Positions 1 through 6,739 of a stretch of DNA of 24,171 nucleotides are shown one piece after another. The notes below the pieces were generated by a model, which saw only the letters and a list, made by a program, of their open reading frames with translations, was not told the origin of the DNA and made no database searches. Within the stretch, counting starts at the first letter, position 1, and each line of letters begins with the position of its first letter. A program made the translations under genes and the position numbers. The stretch is from Collinsella aerofaciens (lineage in GTDB: Bacteria > Actinomycetota > Coriobacteriia > Coriobacteriales > Coriobacteriaceae), in contig NZ_JAQLFJ010000021.1 in assembly GCF_028206795.1 (NCBI RefSeq), forward strand, positions 1 through 24,171, in the 5' to 3' direction.

Positions 1-4
1 ATGG

Positions 5-56
5 GCTGGCGCCAGCATGGAGAGAATCTAGGTAGCTCAACGGAGAAAACCGTTGA
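5..56. other. Non-coding left edge with two small hairpins
   Basis: The 156 bases left of the fic stop codon contain no convincing gene. A perfect 12-bp palindrome (GCTGGCGCCAGC) lies at 5-16. A 7-bp stem with a 6-base loop (TCAACGG / CCGTTGA) lies at 37-56. Neither is followed by a clear T-run on either strand, so I do not call a terminator for fic. Confidence 0.3.
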
Positions 57-156
57 CAAAACTATAGGAACACCCCCTGCCGGCGCGGGGATTATCGCTT
101 CACAATGACGCGCAAATAATTTTGGGCAACAAGGATGAGGCTATTCTGGGATATGA

Positions 157-1389
157 CTAGACTCCGTATTTCGTCTTTATGTCCCTTGAGAATGAATCGT
201 AGTCTTCATAGAGCCCCTCTCTGCTTTCATCCTCGGCGTGGCTTACACGTTCAAGGAGCTTATCCTTTGGAGCCTCTTTTGTTATTGCGGCCTCGCTATC
301 GGGTATTGTGGATTGCAAGAATAGTTCTAGAGCATGGACGTCTTTGAGTATGTAGCCCGTCGAACGACCCGCCCCTGTTTTTTCGATTGCGCTGCAACTA
401 ACAAGCTGACTGAGGGTTCGTTTAACGGTAACCTCGCTGATATCGGGGCAGTTGGATCGGATGTCTGATTTCTTAATGACGCCGGGTCTCTGTTGAAATA
501 GAACGGCGATGCGCGCTTGCTTCGACATGGGACGAGTGCTTGATCCAATTAAGGTACGCTGTTCGAGCTGTCGGTAGGCGGCCAGGGTTGTTCCGAGCAT
601 GAAACGGATAAAGGGTGCTTCGGTGTTTTGATTTTCATTCCATCCAGTGGAGCTTGCAGCGAGGGCGTTGTAGTAAAGCGCTTTGTTGTCTTCAATGAGA
701 CGTTCGATGCTGATGTAACGCGCAACGTCGTATCCAGTCTTTTCGAGCAGCAGCGTTGTAAGGAGCCGGCTCATCCTGCCATTGCCATCGTTGAAGGGAT
801 GAATACTGACAAAATCGAAGATAAAGCGGAGCGATATAAGGAGGGGATCGCAAACTTGGCGAGATAAAGCATCGTTGAGGGACTGGCAGGCTTCTTTAAT
901 AAGTCCCGGGGTTGCTAGAGCCGAAGGGGGCCTAAAGCGCACAAATCGATTGCCTTGATCGTCAATGGAGACGATTTCGTTATCGCTATCCTTCCAATGG
1001 CCTCCATACGAGATTGCCGTGTGCGCCATGAGGTCACGATGCAACTGCAGAATGACCGATGGCGTTACGGGAATGGAATCGTGTTGCTCGTGAATAAGCG
1101 ACAGCACATCTCGGTATCCAGCGATTTCTTCCTCTGCGCGGGAGCTTGGCTTGGCGGAATACGCCATGATTGCTTTGAGTCTTTTTTGGGTGGTAACAAT
1201 TCCTTCAAGTCCGTTGGAGGATTGGGTGCTTTGGATCTTAGCTTCCTCCATAAGGGACGATAGAAGCTCGGGTTTGACTTGACTCAGAACAAGCTGTCGG
1301 CCTTTATGCTCGCGTATCGAGAGGAGGAGGTTGGTGATTGGAGTTGCTTCGAGTTCCGCTGGGACTGTGGTGTAATCGAACTGGCGCAT
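157..1389 (-). CDS. Fic-domain protein (class II) with C-terminal winged helix
   Basis: Fic proteins usually transfer AMP from ATP to a hydroxyl of a target protein. The 410-residue product carries the full catalytic motif HPFNDGNGRMSR at residues 197-208, with catalytic His197 and phosphate-binding Gly/Asn/Arg residues. An SNGLEG segment at residues 58-63 fits the N-terminal inhibitory motif [S/T]xxxE[G/N], so the enzyme is probably self-inhibited in cis (class II). The C-terminal part (about residues 285-350) resembles a winged helix, common in this Fic subgroup and a possible DNA-binding module. The ATG at 1389 has a GGAG-like site (aaaggagccg on the minus strand) just upstream. It is monocistronic, with no antitoxin partner, and looks lower in GC than the lac genes, suggesting acquisition. 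The target is unknown. Confidence 0.9.
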   Translation of the reverse strand: MRQFDYTTVPAELEATPITNLLLSIREHKGRQLVLSQVKPELLSSLMEEAKIQSTQSSNGLEGIVTTQKRLKAIMAYSAKPSSRAEEEIAGYRDVLSLIHEQHDSIPVTPSVILQLHRDLMAHTAISYGGHWKDSDNEIVSIDDQGNRFVRFRPPSALATPGLIKEACQSLNDALSRQVCDPLLISLRFIFDFVSIHPFNDGNGRMSRLLTTLLLEKTGYDVARYISIERLIEDNKALYYNALAASSTGWNENQNTEAPFIRFMLGTTLAAYRQLEQRTLIGSSTRPMSKQARIAVLFQQRPGVIKKSDIRSNCPDISEVTVKRTLSQLVSCSAIEKTGAGRSTGYILKDVHALELFLQSTIPDSEAAITKEAPKDKLLERVSHAEDESREGLYEDYDSFSRDIKTKYGV

Positions 1390-1397
1390 GCGGCTCC

Positions 1398-1472
1398 TTT
1401 CGGTATCACGAACATACTTTCGATATCATAATAACATGAAATGATACCGAAAATATGTTCGTGATACTGAAA
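1398..1472. promoter_or_regulatory. Four-part inverted operator upstream of fic
   Basis: The 11-mer TTTCGGTATCA occurs at 1398-1408, and as TTTCGATATCA at 1418-1428. It occurs again in reverse as TGATACCGAAA at 1442-1452 and TGATACTGAAA at 1462-1472. Each like-oriented pair is offset by exactly 20 bp, two helical turns. Together the sites make two 32-bp arms (1398-1429 and 1441-1472) with three mismatches and an 11-bp spacer. The array begins 9 bp upstream of the fic ATG, where promoter and leader should be. I infer cooperative repression, possibly by the winged helix of the Fic protein itself. Confidence 0.7.
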
Positions 1473-1528
1473 GCAAGGAAAGAGCCGCGCTTCATAGCTT
1501 CTTGGAAAGCGCGGATCTGACTATCTAA

Positions 1529-1589
1529 TTTGTCTCAATCAGTAACGGTTGGGACCGAAAAACTCGGCCAAACGTTACAGATTGAGATT
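1529..1589. repeat. 63-bp palindromic repeat, unit 1
   Basis: Imperfect palindrome with outer arms like TTTGTCTCAATC and a right arm ending GTTACAGATTGAGAT. It is the most diverged unit (AGTAACGG in place of TGTAACAG). It is the first of three units in tandem between the lacG terminator and the fic operator. The family has two more members at 6417-6563. Confidence 0.75.
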
Positions 1590-1609
1590 AAAGGGATTGA
1601 CCTGTGGCG

Positions 1610-1670
1610 TTTGTCTCGATCTGTAACAGTTAGACGGTTAAAAGTGGGCTACGTGTTACAGATTGAGATC
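1610..1670. repeat. 63-bp palindromic repeat, unit 2
   Basis: Left arm TTTGTCTCGATCTGTAACA and right arm TGTTACAGATTGAGAT, around an AAAA-containing centre. The start is 81 bp after unit 1. The spacer between them (about 20 bp) is unrelated in sequence to the other spacers. Confidence 0.8.
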
Positions 1671-1689
1671 TTTCAGCCCTGGTCGCCCG

Positions 1690-1754
1690 TTCGTCTAAAT
1701 CTGTAACAGTTAGGATTGAAAATCCCTGCTAGATGTTACAGATCGAGACAAACG
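1690..1754. repeat. 63-bp palindromic repeat, unit 3
   Basis: Left arm TTCGTCTAAATCTGTAACAG and right arm TGTTACAGATCGAGACAAA. The start is 80 bp after unit 2. It ends 18 bp before the T-run side of the lacG terminator. The rest of the 1473-1842 gap between fic and lacG holds only these repeats and the terminator. Confidence 0.8.
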
Positions 1755-1771
1755 GCCTGCCCAGGCCCACC

Positions 1772-1820
1772 AAAAACAAAAAGGCCGCATGCGATCCCGT
1801 GGAGGGACTCACATGCGGCC
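1772..1820 (-). terminator. Intrinsic terminator of cassette 1 (lacE-lacG)
   Basis: Read on the minus strand, GGCCGCATG (1820-1812) pairs with CATGCGGCC (1791-1783) and is followed by TTTTTGTTTTT (1782-1772). It lies 22 bp past the lacG stop codon. A strong factor-independent terminator. Confidence 0.9.
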
Positions 1821-1842
1821 GACAGGGGGTACGCGGCTTGAA

Positions 1843-3264
1843 TTAGGCCATGAGCAGGCCGGTCTCCGCGACGTTCTTGTACCAGTACGCGCTCGCCTTG
1901 GGATAGCGCTTCTGGGTCTCGAAGTCGATGTAGAACAGGCCGTAGCGCTTGTTATAGCCGTTGGTCCAGGAGAACTGGTCCTGCAGCGACCACACAAAGT
2001 AGCCATCGACGTTTACACCGCCGTCGATTGCCTTGAGGATCCATGCGAGATGCTGACGCATGTAGTCGATACGAGGGGCGTCGTCGATAAAGCCGTCCTC
2101 AAAGTCGTCCTTATAGCCCATGCCGTTCTCGGTGATGTAGATCTTCTTGTAGTTGGGGTAATCATTCTTAATGCGGAGCAGCAGGTCGTACAGGCCCTCG
2201 GGATAGATAATCCAGTCCCAATCGGTGGTGGGTACGCCTTCGCGCACGCATGATTCGCCCACGCCCTTGAGGAACCAGCGCGAGGAGCCCTTGTCGCCAG
2301 TGCCATTGTGGTTGATGTCGTTTTCGCCCTCGGCGGCACGCAGGAACTGACACTTGTAGGTGTTGACGCCCAGGCAATCGTTGTAGGGGAGCGCGGCGGT
2401 CAGCGCGGCGATGTCCTCGTCGCGAACGTCGAGCTCACCGCCGGCGATATGGGCCAGCTTGGTCGCAGCCTCCATGGTGTCGGCTGCATAGTGGCCGCGG
2501 AAGGTGGCGTCGAGTACCCAGCGGTTGTTGATGACGTCAGCCATGCGGGCGGCCTCGCAGTCGGCAGCACTGTTGGGATCGAGGGGATACTTGGGCTCCA
2601 GGTTCTGGACAATGCCGATCTCGCCCTCAAAGCCGCCCTCGTGGAAGGCGACGACAGCCTTGGCGTGGGCCACCATCATGTTGTGCATGAGCTGGAAGGC
2701 CTTGTCCAGGCGATACTTCTCGCCGTGCGGCCAGTTGCCGACGATAAAGCTGCCCTCGGCGGTCGCGGGAATCTCGTTAAAGGTAAACCAGTGCTTGACC
2801 TCGGTGAACTCGGCAAAGCAGAACTTGGCGTACTCGACAAAGGCGTCGATCGTCGTGCGCGTCAGGAAGCCCTCGCCGCCGTTCTGGTAAAAGGCCTCGG
2901 GCGTATCGAAGTGATCGAGCGTGACATAGGGGATAACGCCAGCTTTGTTGCAGGTGGCGAAAAGCTCGTGATAGAAAGCGACGCCCTCGGGGTTAATCTC
3001 ACCAGTTCCGTTGGGGAAGATACGGCTCCAAGCGATGGAGACGCGAATACCGTTGATGCCGAAGCGCTGGCACAGGTCGATATCGACCGGATACTTGTTG
3101 TAGAAATCGCTTGCGGGGTCGGGGGAGAAGCGACCCTGAGCAGCCAGGAAATCGTCCCAGGGCACTTTGCCCTTGCCGTGCGTGCGGGTCTCGCCCTCAA
3201 CCTGGTAAGCGGCGGTGGCGCCGCCAAACACAAAGCCGTCGGGGAACTTCATGGGATTGGTCAT
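1843..3264 (-). CDS. lacG: 6-phospho-beta-galactosidase, GH1 (cassette 1)
   Basis: Cytosolic hydrolase of lactose-6-phosphate and related 6-phospho-beta-galactosides, giving galactose-6-phosphate and an aglycone. The 473 residues span a complete GH1 barrel, close to the usual 468-residue LacG. The acid/base Glu164 lies in TFNE and the nucleophile Glu379 in ITENG; their 215-residue spacing is that of classical LacG. The segment FSWTNGYNKRY near residues 430-440 retains the Ser, Trp, Lys and Tyr that bind the 6-phosphate in LacG. The Trp is known to favour galactosides over glucosides. One oddity is TLDHFDTP, where the family usually has TLHHFDTP. The gene follows its EIICB by 76 bp, with a hairpin between. 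A different beta-galactoside-6-phosphate as true substrate is possible. Confidence 0.9.
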   Translation of the reverse strand: MTNPMKFPDGFVFGGATAAYQVEGETRTHGKGKVPWDDFLAAQGRFSPDPASDFYNKYPVDIDLCQRFGINGIRVSIAWSRIFPNGTGEINPEGVAFYHELFATCNKAGVIPYVTLDHFDTPEAFYQNGGEGFLTRTTIDAFVEYAKFCFAEFTEVKHWFTFNEIPATAEGSFIVGNWPHGEKYRLDKAFQLMHNMMVAHAKAVVAFHEGGFEGEIGIVQNLEPKYPLDPNSAADCEAARMADVINNRWVLDATFRGHYAADTMEAATKLAHIAGGELDVRDEDIAALTAALPYNDCLGVNTYKCQFLRAAEGENDINHNGTGDKGSSRWFLKGVGESCVREGVPTTDWDWIIYPEGLYDLLLRIKNDYPNYKKIYITENGMGYKDDFEDGFIDDAPRIDYMRQHLAWILKAIDGGVNVDGYFVWSLQDQFSWTNGYNKRYGLFYIDFETQKRYPKASAYWYKNVAETGLLMA

Positions 3265-3298
3265 GAGTCATCCTTTCTGTGGGATACGAATAGGGAGA

Positions 3299-3325
3299 GG
3301 TGCCCGAACTGGGGATTTGGGCACC
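3299..3325. other. Intercistronic hairpin between lacE and lacG, cassette 1
   Basis: A 7-bp stem (GGTGCCC 3299-3305, GGGCACC 3319-3325) with a 13-base loop sits in the 76-bp gap between the EIICB stop and lacG. No T-run follows on the minus strand, so it is more likely an mRNA-processing or stability element than a terminator. Cassette 2 has a stronger hairpin in the same place. Confidence 0.5.
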
Positions 3326-3340
3326 AACAGAGGGAGGTAA

Positions 3341-5119
3341 CTAGTCGAGGTTCTCGCGGAGCCACTTGATGGCGCCAGCGGGGTCACGGGTAAGGTCGAT
3401 ATATTCCTTACCGCGCGGGGCGAGCAGCTTAATGCCCAGACGATCGGTGTCGGCCTTCATGTCGTTGTAGTAGCTACGGACCTGCGGGGCAAGCACGATA
3501 ACGTCGTACTGATCCATGATGGCAGTGTGCTGACCATAGGCGCCTGCGGAGGAAGCAATATTCTCTCCGGTCTGTGCGGCACCTTCCTTGATGGCGTTGG
3601 CAAGCATGGCAGAGGTGCCGGCGCCGGCGCACAGGACGAGGACCTTCAGGCCGTCGACATCCTTCTTGGCGGATGCGTCGGCGGCGGGCTCGGGCTGATC
3701 GGCGACAGGCTTGCTGTCGGTGGCAGCGGCGGTCGTCTCGACGGAAGCGGTAGTCTGCTCGACAGCGGGCGCAGAGGCGTTGGCGGCGATGGCAGCGGCA
3801 CCATCGGACTCAAGACCCAGCTCGGCGGCGCGCTCGGCCTCCTGGTCGCAGAGCAGCTTATCGTATGCCTTCAAAAACGGCAGGTAGATGATGGCGTCCA
3901 GCAAGATAATAATCGCGACAAACACCAGGGCGATAAGCTGGAAGTTCGTGGTGATGAAGATGCCGATGGGGGCAGGGGTAGCCCAAGGCACCACGAAGGA
4001 GAAGCCGTTCATGCCCACGTTATCGATAAAGAACTTGGCAACACTCACATTGACGCAGCCGGCGGCAACAAAGGGGATGAGCATATAGGGGTTAAGAATC
4101 ATCGGCGCGCCAAAGAGCAGCGGCTCGTTGACAGCAAAGGCAACAGGAACAATCGAGGCCTTACCGACGGCTTTGAGCTGCTTGGACTTCATAAAGAGAA
4201 TCAGCAGAAGCGGCACGATGAACGTGGCGCCGGTGCCGCCGAACTCACCCACGAGCGACATGTTAAAGGTGAGGGAGTGGGCGGGGTGGCCACCGGCCAG
4301 CAGAACCTGCAGGTTCTCGGCCTGGTTGGCAAGACGGATGGGGTCGATGCCCGGCTGGACGATCGAGGGGCCGTGGACGCCGATGAACCAGAAGAACGCG
4401 GTGGCTGCCTGGATAAGGATAAGGCCAGGATAGGTTTCTGCAGCGGTAAAGAGCGGGGAGAGCAGTTTGATAAGCAGCTCGGAGAACGGAACGCCCATGA
4501 GGTTGCGCACGACGACATCGATAATGCCGCAGATGATGACGGCGCCGCCAAAGGGGATGATGTCGCGGAAGTTCTGAGCGATGGCGCCCGGAACCTCCTT
4601 GGGCAGCTTAATGGTCAGATCGCGCGAGACGCAGAATTTATAGACCCACACGGTAATGAACGCGGCGATATAGGCCGAGAACAGACCGCGCGTGCCCATG
4701 CTGGTGCAATCGAAGACCGAAAGCTCGGAGCCGTTGAACTTGGTGCTGAACTGCGTAACAGCGAGCAGCAGCATGCTGCACTGGGCAGCAACCATAGTGG
4801 AGCCGTCGTTGAGCACCTTGCCGGCGGGCATACGACGGTTCATGGATGCCGTGAAGTTCTTGGCGGTGGTGCCGGCAACCATGATGCCCATGACACCCAT
4901 GGTGAAGTTGTAGAGCTTGTTGCACCAGTCGATGAGCGGCTGGGGCAGCGTGATGCCGACCACGCCGGGAAGCGTGGCGATCAGCAGAAAGATCGAAGAG
5001 GTGAGGACGATGGGCATGCACCCAAGGAATCCGTCCTTGATGGCCTGGAGGTAGATATTCCTCGAGATCTTCTCAAAGAACGGTTGATGCTTTTCGAGCA
5101 TCTTTACGATGGCGTCCAT
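3341..5119 (-). CDS. lacE: PTS lactose-type EIICB component (cassette 1)
   Basis: Membrane permease and phosphotransferase that imports a beta-galactoside such as lactose and phosphorylates it at C6. The 592 residues hold an N-terminal multi-spanning EIIC domain (about 1-430), including GVHGPSIV and NEPLLFGAP, both typical of the lactose/cellobiose EIIC family. An Ala/Thr-rich linker follows (about 440-485), then a EIIB domain whose phosphorylated cysteine is Cys497 in VLVLCAGAGTSAML. There is no EIIA domain, so it must borrow one, probably LacF encoded at 11593-11931. The start ATG has a strong AAAGGAGC site. It is first in a two-gene operon with lacG and divergent from a LacI-type regulator. 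It is more diverged from classical LacE than the cassette 2 copy, so its sugar may differ. Confidence 0.9.
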   Translation of the reverse strand: MDAIVKMLEKHQPFFEKISRNIYLQAIKDGFLGCMPIVLTSSIFLLIATLPGVVGITLPQPLIDWCNKLYNFTMGVMGIMVAGTTAKNFTASMNRRMPAGKVLNDGSTMVAAQCSMLLLAVTQFSTKFNGSELSVFDCTSMGTRGLFSAYIAAFITVWVYKFCVSRDLTIKLPKEVPGAIAQNFRDIIPFGGAVIICGIIDVVVRNLMGVPFSELLIKLLSPLFTAAETYPGLILIQAATAFFWFIGVHGPSIVQPGIDPIRLANQAENLQVLLAGGHPAHSLTFNMSLVGEFGGTGATFIVPLLLILFMKSKQLKAVGKASIVPVAFAVNEPLLFGAPMILNPYMLIPFVAAGCVNVSVAKFFIDNVGMNGFSFVVPWATPAPIGIFITTNFQLIALVFVAIIILLDAIIYLPFLKAYDKLLCDQEAERAAELGLESDGAAAIAANASAPAVEQTTASVETTAAATDSKPVADQPEPAADASAKKDVDGLKVLVLCAGAGTSAMLANAIKEGAAQTGENIASSAGAYGQHTAIMDQYDVIVLAPQVRSYYNDMKADTDRLGIKLLAPRGKEYIDLTRDPAGAIKWLRENLD

Positions 5120-5202
5120 AGAGCTCCTTTGCTGCTTGATGCGCGATGCATGTGGATGGAACTGGTCGTCGATGGATGGTCAGGACTGCCCGGAAACCTT
5201 CC

Positions 5203-5231
5203 TGTTTAAGGAAGGCATTGCGAAATGACAA
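5203..5231 (-). promoter_or_regulatory. Promoter of cassette 1 lacE-lacG
   Basis: On the minus strand, TTGTCA (-35, 5231-5226) and TAAACA (-10, 5208-5203) are separated by 17 bp. The -35 element lies inside the 24-bp operator palindrome, so repressor binding would block polymerase. A 6-bp inverted repeat (CCTTCC / GGAAGG, 5197-5215) surrounds the -10. Confidence 0.65.
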
Positions 5232-5244
5232 CGTTGTCATTTCG
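5221..5244. promoter_or_regulatory. LacI-family operator, perfect 24-bp palindrome
   Basis: CGAAATGACAAC at 5221-5232 is followed directly by its exact reverse complement, GTTGTCATTTCG. The central CG dyad is typical of LacI/GalR operators, whose hinge helix inserts at that step. The inner 16-mer, ATGACAACGTTGTCAT, fits the consensus ATGnnnACGTnnnCAT seen at all three lacI loci. Confidence 0.85.
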
Positions 5245-5247
5245 TTA

Positions 5248-5264
5248 ATGACAACGTAAGACAT
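5248..5264. promoter_or_regulatory. Second, imperfect LacI operator (cassette 1)
   Basis: ATGACAACGT repeats the left half of the main operator exactly. The right half (AAGACAT) is displaced by one base and weaker. It starts 23 bp from the first site, on the lacI side, so it could serve cooperative binding or autorepression of the regulator. Confidence 0.55.
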
Positions 5265-5403
5265 TTTTGGAAGAGCAACAAGGATATACGGGTGAGTGGT
5301 CGATATTGTCCGGTAAACGGTTGATTTATCAGTCAGGCAGGTAGTGTATGCTAGAACGCAAAAAGCAAGCGATGCAAAACCGACTGGAGAAGCAGTGGCA
5401 ACG

Positions 5404-6405
5404 ATGGACAAGAAAAACGTCTCGATGAACGATGTGGCGATTGCCGCGGGTGTTTCTCTCAAGACGGTTTCGCGTGTGATCAACGAGCCCGATAGCGTGC
5501 GAGAGTCGACACGCGATAAGGTCCATGCGGCCATGGAGGCGCTCGGGTTCCGGGCGAACTTTGCCGCGCGTTCACTCAAGTTGGGCCGTTACGGGTGCAT
5601 CGGCGTGGTGATGTTCCACTTGTCGGGCGGCGCCGTGGACATGATTGACGGTATCGCCGATGCCGCCGAGGAACGCGGCTTTGCGCTCACGATGATTAAG
5701 AAGCGCGCAGGGGAGAAGATGACCCTTGCCGATGCGGCGCGCAGGATGTCGCAGCTGCCTGTTGATGGCATGATCTTCAACCTGCGTCAGATGGTCGATG
5801 ACTTTGATACCTTTGAGGCGCCGAAAGACCTCAAGACGGTGATTATCACACCGATGGAGCATCCTACCTGCTCTACCGTCAGTGACGATCAAGAGGGTGG
5901 TGCGCGCATGGCGTGCGAGTACTTCTTGGATCATGGTCACAAGAACGTGTATTTCGTTTCGGGTAAGAAAGAGTCGCTGTCGAGCCAGTGCCGTATGAAA
6001 GGTTGGCGTGCGGCACTCGAGGCACGTGGTATTGAGCCGCCCGAGCCTCTGCAAGGCGATTGGAATGCGGATAGTGGCTATGCCGCGGGCCTTGTGCTTG
6101 CCGATAAACCCGATTGCACGGCGGTCCTCGCTGCTAACGACTGCATGGCAAACGGCGTGATGATGGCTCTACGTGACAAAGGGCTCAACGTGCCCGACGA
6201 CGTGTCCGTGATCGGCTTCGACGATGAGCTCTACAAGACGATTCCCAACTCGATTCTGACGTCGGTGAAGTTTCGCCACCGCGAGCTGGGCATCCGTGCG
6301 CTTAATGAGGTCGTCGCAGGTCTGGAAGCCCCGAGCTCCAGAAGCCGTACGCTCGTCTCGGGCGTGTTGGTCGAGCGCGCGAGCGTGCGGGATCTGCGGG
6401 CGTAG
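5404..6405 (+). CDS. LacI-family transcriptional regulator (cassette 1)
   Basis: Sugar-responsive repressor, 333 residues. The N-terminal helix-turn-helix (VSMNDVAIAAGVSLKTVSRV) is followed by a hinge helix (AARSLK) and a periplasmic-binding-protein-like effector domain (about 60-330). An in-frame GTG at 5344 would add 20 residues, but ATG 5404 gives the same length as the paralogue at 10374 and places the helix-turn-helix at the usual position. GGAGA at 5386-5390 is a rather distant ribosome site. It is divergent from lacE, with two operators in between, so it most likely represses lacE-lacG and itself. The effector is inferred to be a galactoside or galactose-6-phosphate. Confidence 0.9.
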   Translation: MDKKNVSMNDVAIAAGVSLKTVSRVINEPDSVRESTRDKVHAAMEALGFRANFAARSLKLGRYGCIGVVMFHLSGGAVDMIDGIADAAEERGFALTMIKKRAGEKMTLADAARRMSQLPVDGMIFNLRQMVDDFDTFEAPKDLKTVIITPMEHPTCSTVSDDQEGGARMACEYFLDHGHKNVYFVSGKKESLSSQCRMKGWRAALEARGIEPPEPLQGDWNADSGYAAGLVLADKPDCTAVLAANDCMANGVMMALRDKGLNVPDDVSVIGFDDELYKTIPNSILTSVKFRHRELGIRALNEVVAGLEAPSSRSRTLVSGVLVERASVRDLRA

Positions 6406-6416
6406 AAGTGCTCGGC

Positions 6417-6480
6417 TCGTTCATCTCAATCTGTAACAGCTGGGACCCAAAAACTCGACTAGGTGTTACAGATCGAGATT
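6417..6480. repeat. 63-bp palindromic repeat, unit 4
   Basis: Left arm CATCTCAATCTGTAACAG and right arm GTGTTACAGATCGAGAT, followed by TTTTG. It starts 12 bp after the lacI stop codon. With its stem and T-rich tail it may double as the terminator of that gene, which has no other. Confidence 0.8.
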
Positions 6481-6500
6481 TTGTCTACCCAGTCATCATC

Positions 6501-6563
6501 TTTGTCTTGATCTGTAACAGTTAGACGGCCAAAAGCGAGTCGGATGTTACAGATTGAGACAAA
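6501..6563. repeat. 63-bp palindromic repeat, unit 5
   Basis: Left arm TTTGTCTTGATCTGTAACAG and right arm ATGTTACAGATTGAGACAAA. It begins about 82 bp after unit 4, the same spacing as in the first cluster. It lies between convergent genes. The 6406-6739 gap otherwise holds only the cassette 2 terminator. Confidence 0.8.
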
Positions 6564-6584
6564 CGAACGCGGCCCAGCCTGCCC

Positions 6585-6647
6585 AAAAACAAAACGGCGG
6601 ATACGACCAAGGATGCCGAAGCATCCACCGGGAAGGTCGTATCCGCC
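6585..6647 (-). terminator. Intrinsic terminator of cassette 2 (lacE-lacG)
   Basis: On the minus strand a 13-bp stem (GGCGGATACGACC, 6647-6635 with 6608-6596) encloses a second hairpin (GGATGC/GCATCC, loop TTCG, 6626-6611). It is followed by TTTTGTTTTT (6594-6585). It lies about 90 bp past the lacG stop. Confidence 0.9.
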
Positions 6648-6739
6648 ACACGGAAAGAGGTGCATGGACGCAGCGCCCATGCGATCGGGAATGGTAAGGT
6701 GCACGGCAGCGTGATGGTCACGGCGGCCGATAACGTTAA

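Noticed and set aside
1529..1754. CRISPR array
   Set aside because: The units are about 63 bp, strongly palindromic and diverged, with only two or three per cluster and no cas genes. CRISPR repeats are shorter and near identical.
3527..5209. Long open frame (560 codons) on the plus strand opposite lacE of cassette 1
   Set aside because: It is a shadow of lacE created by GC-rich third positions. It has no ribosome site and its protein is Gly/Asp/Arg-rich with no recognisable domain.
5344..5403. GTG at 5344 as the start of the cassette 1 LacI gene
   Set aside because: It has no ribosome site, and the added 20 residues are absent from the equal-length paralogue. ATG 5404 aligns the helix-turn-helix correctly.
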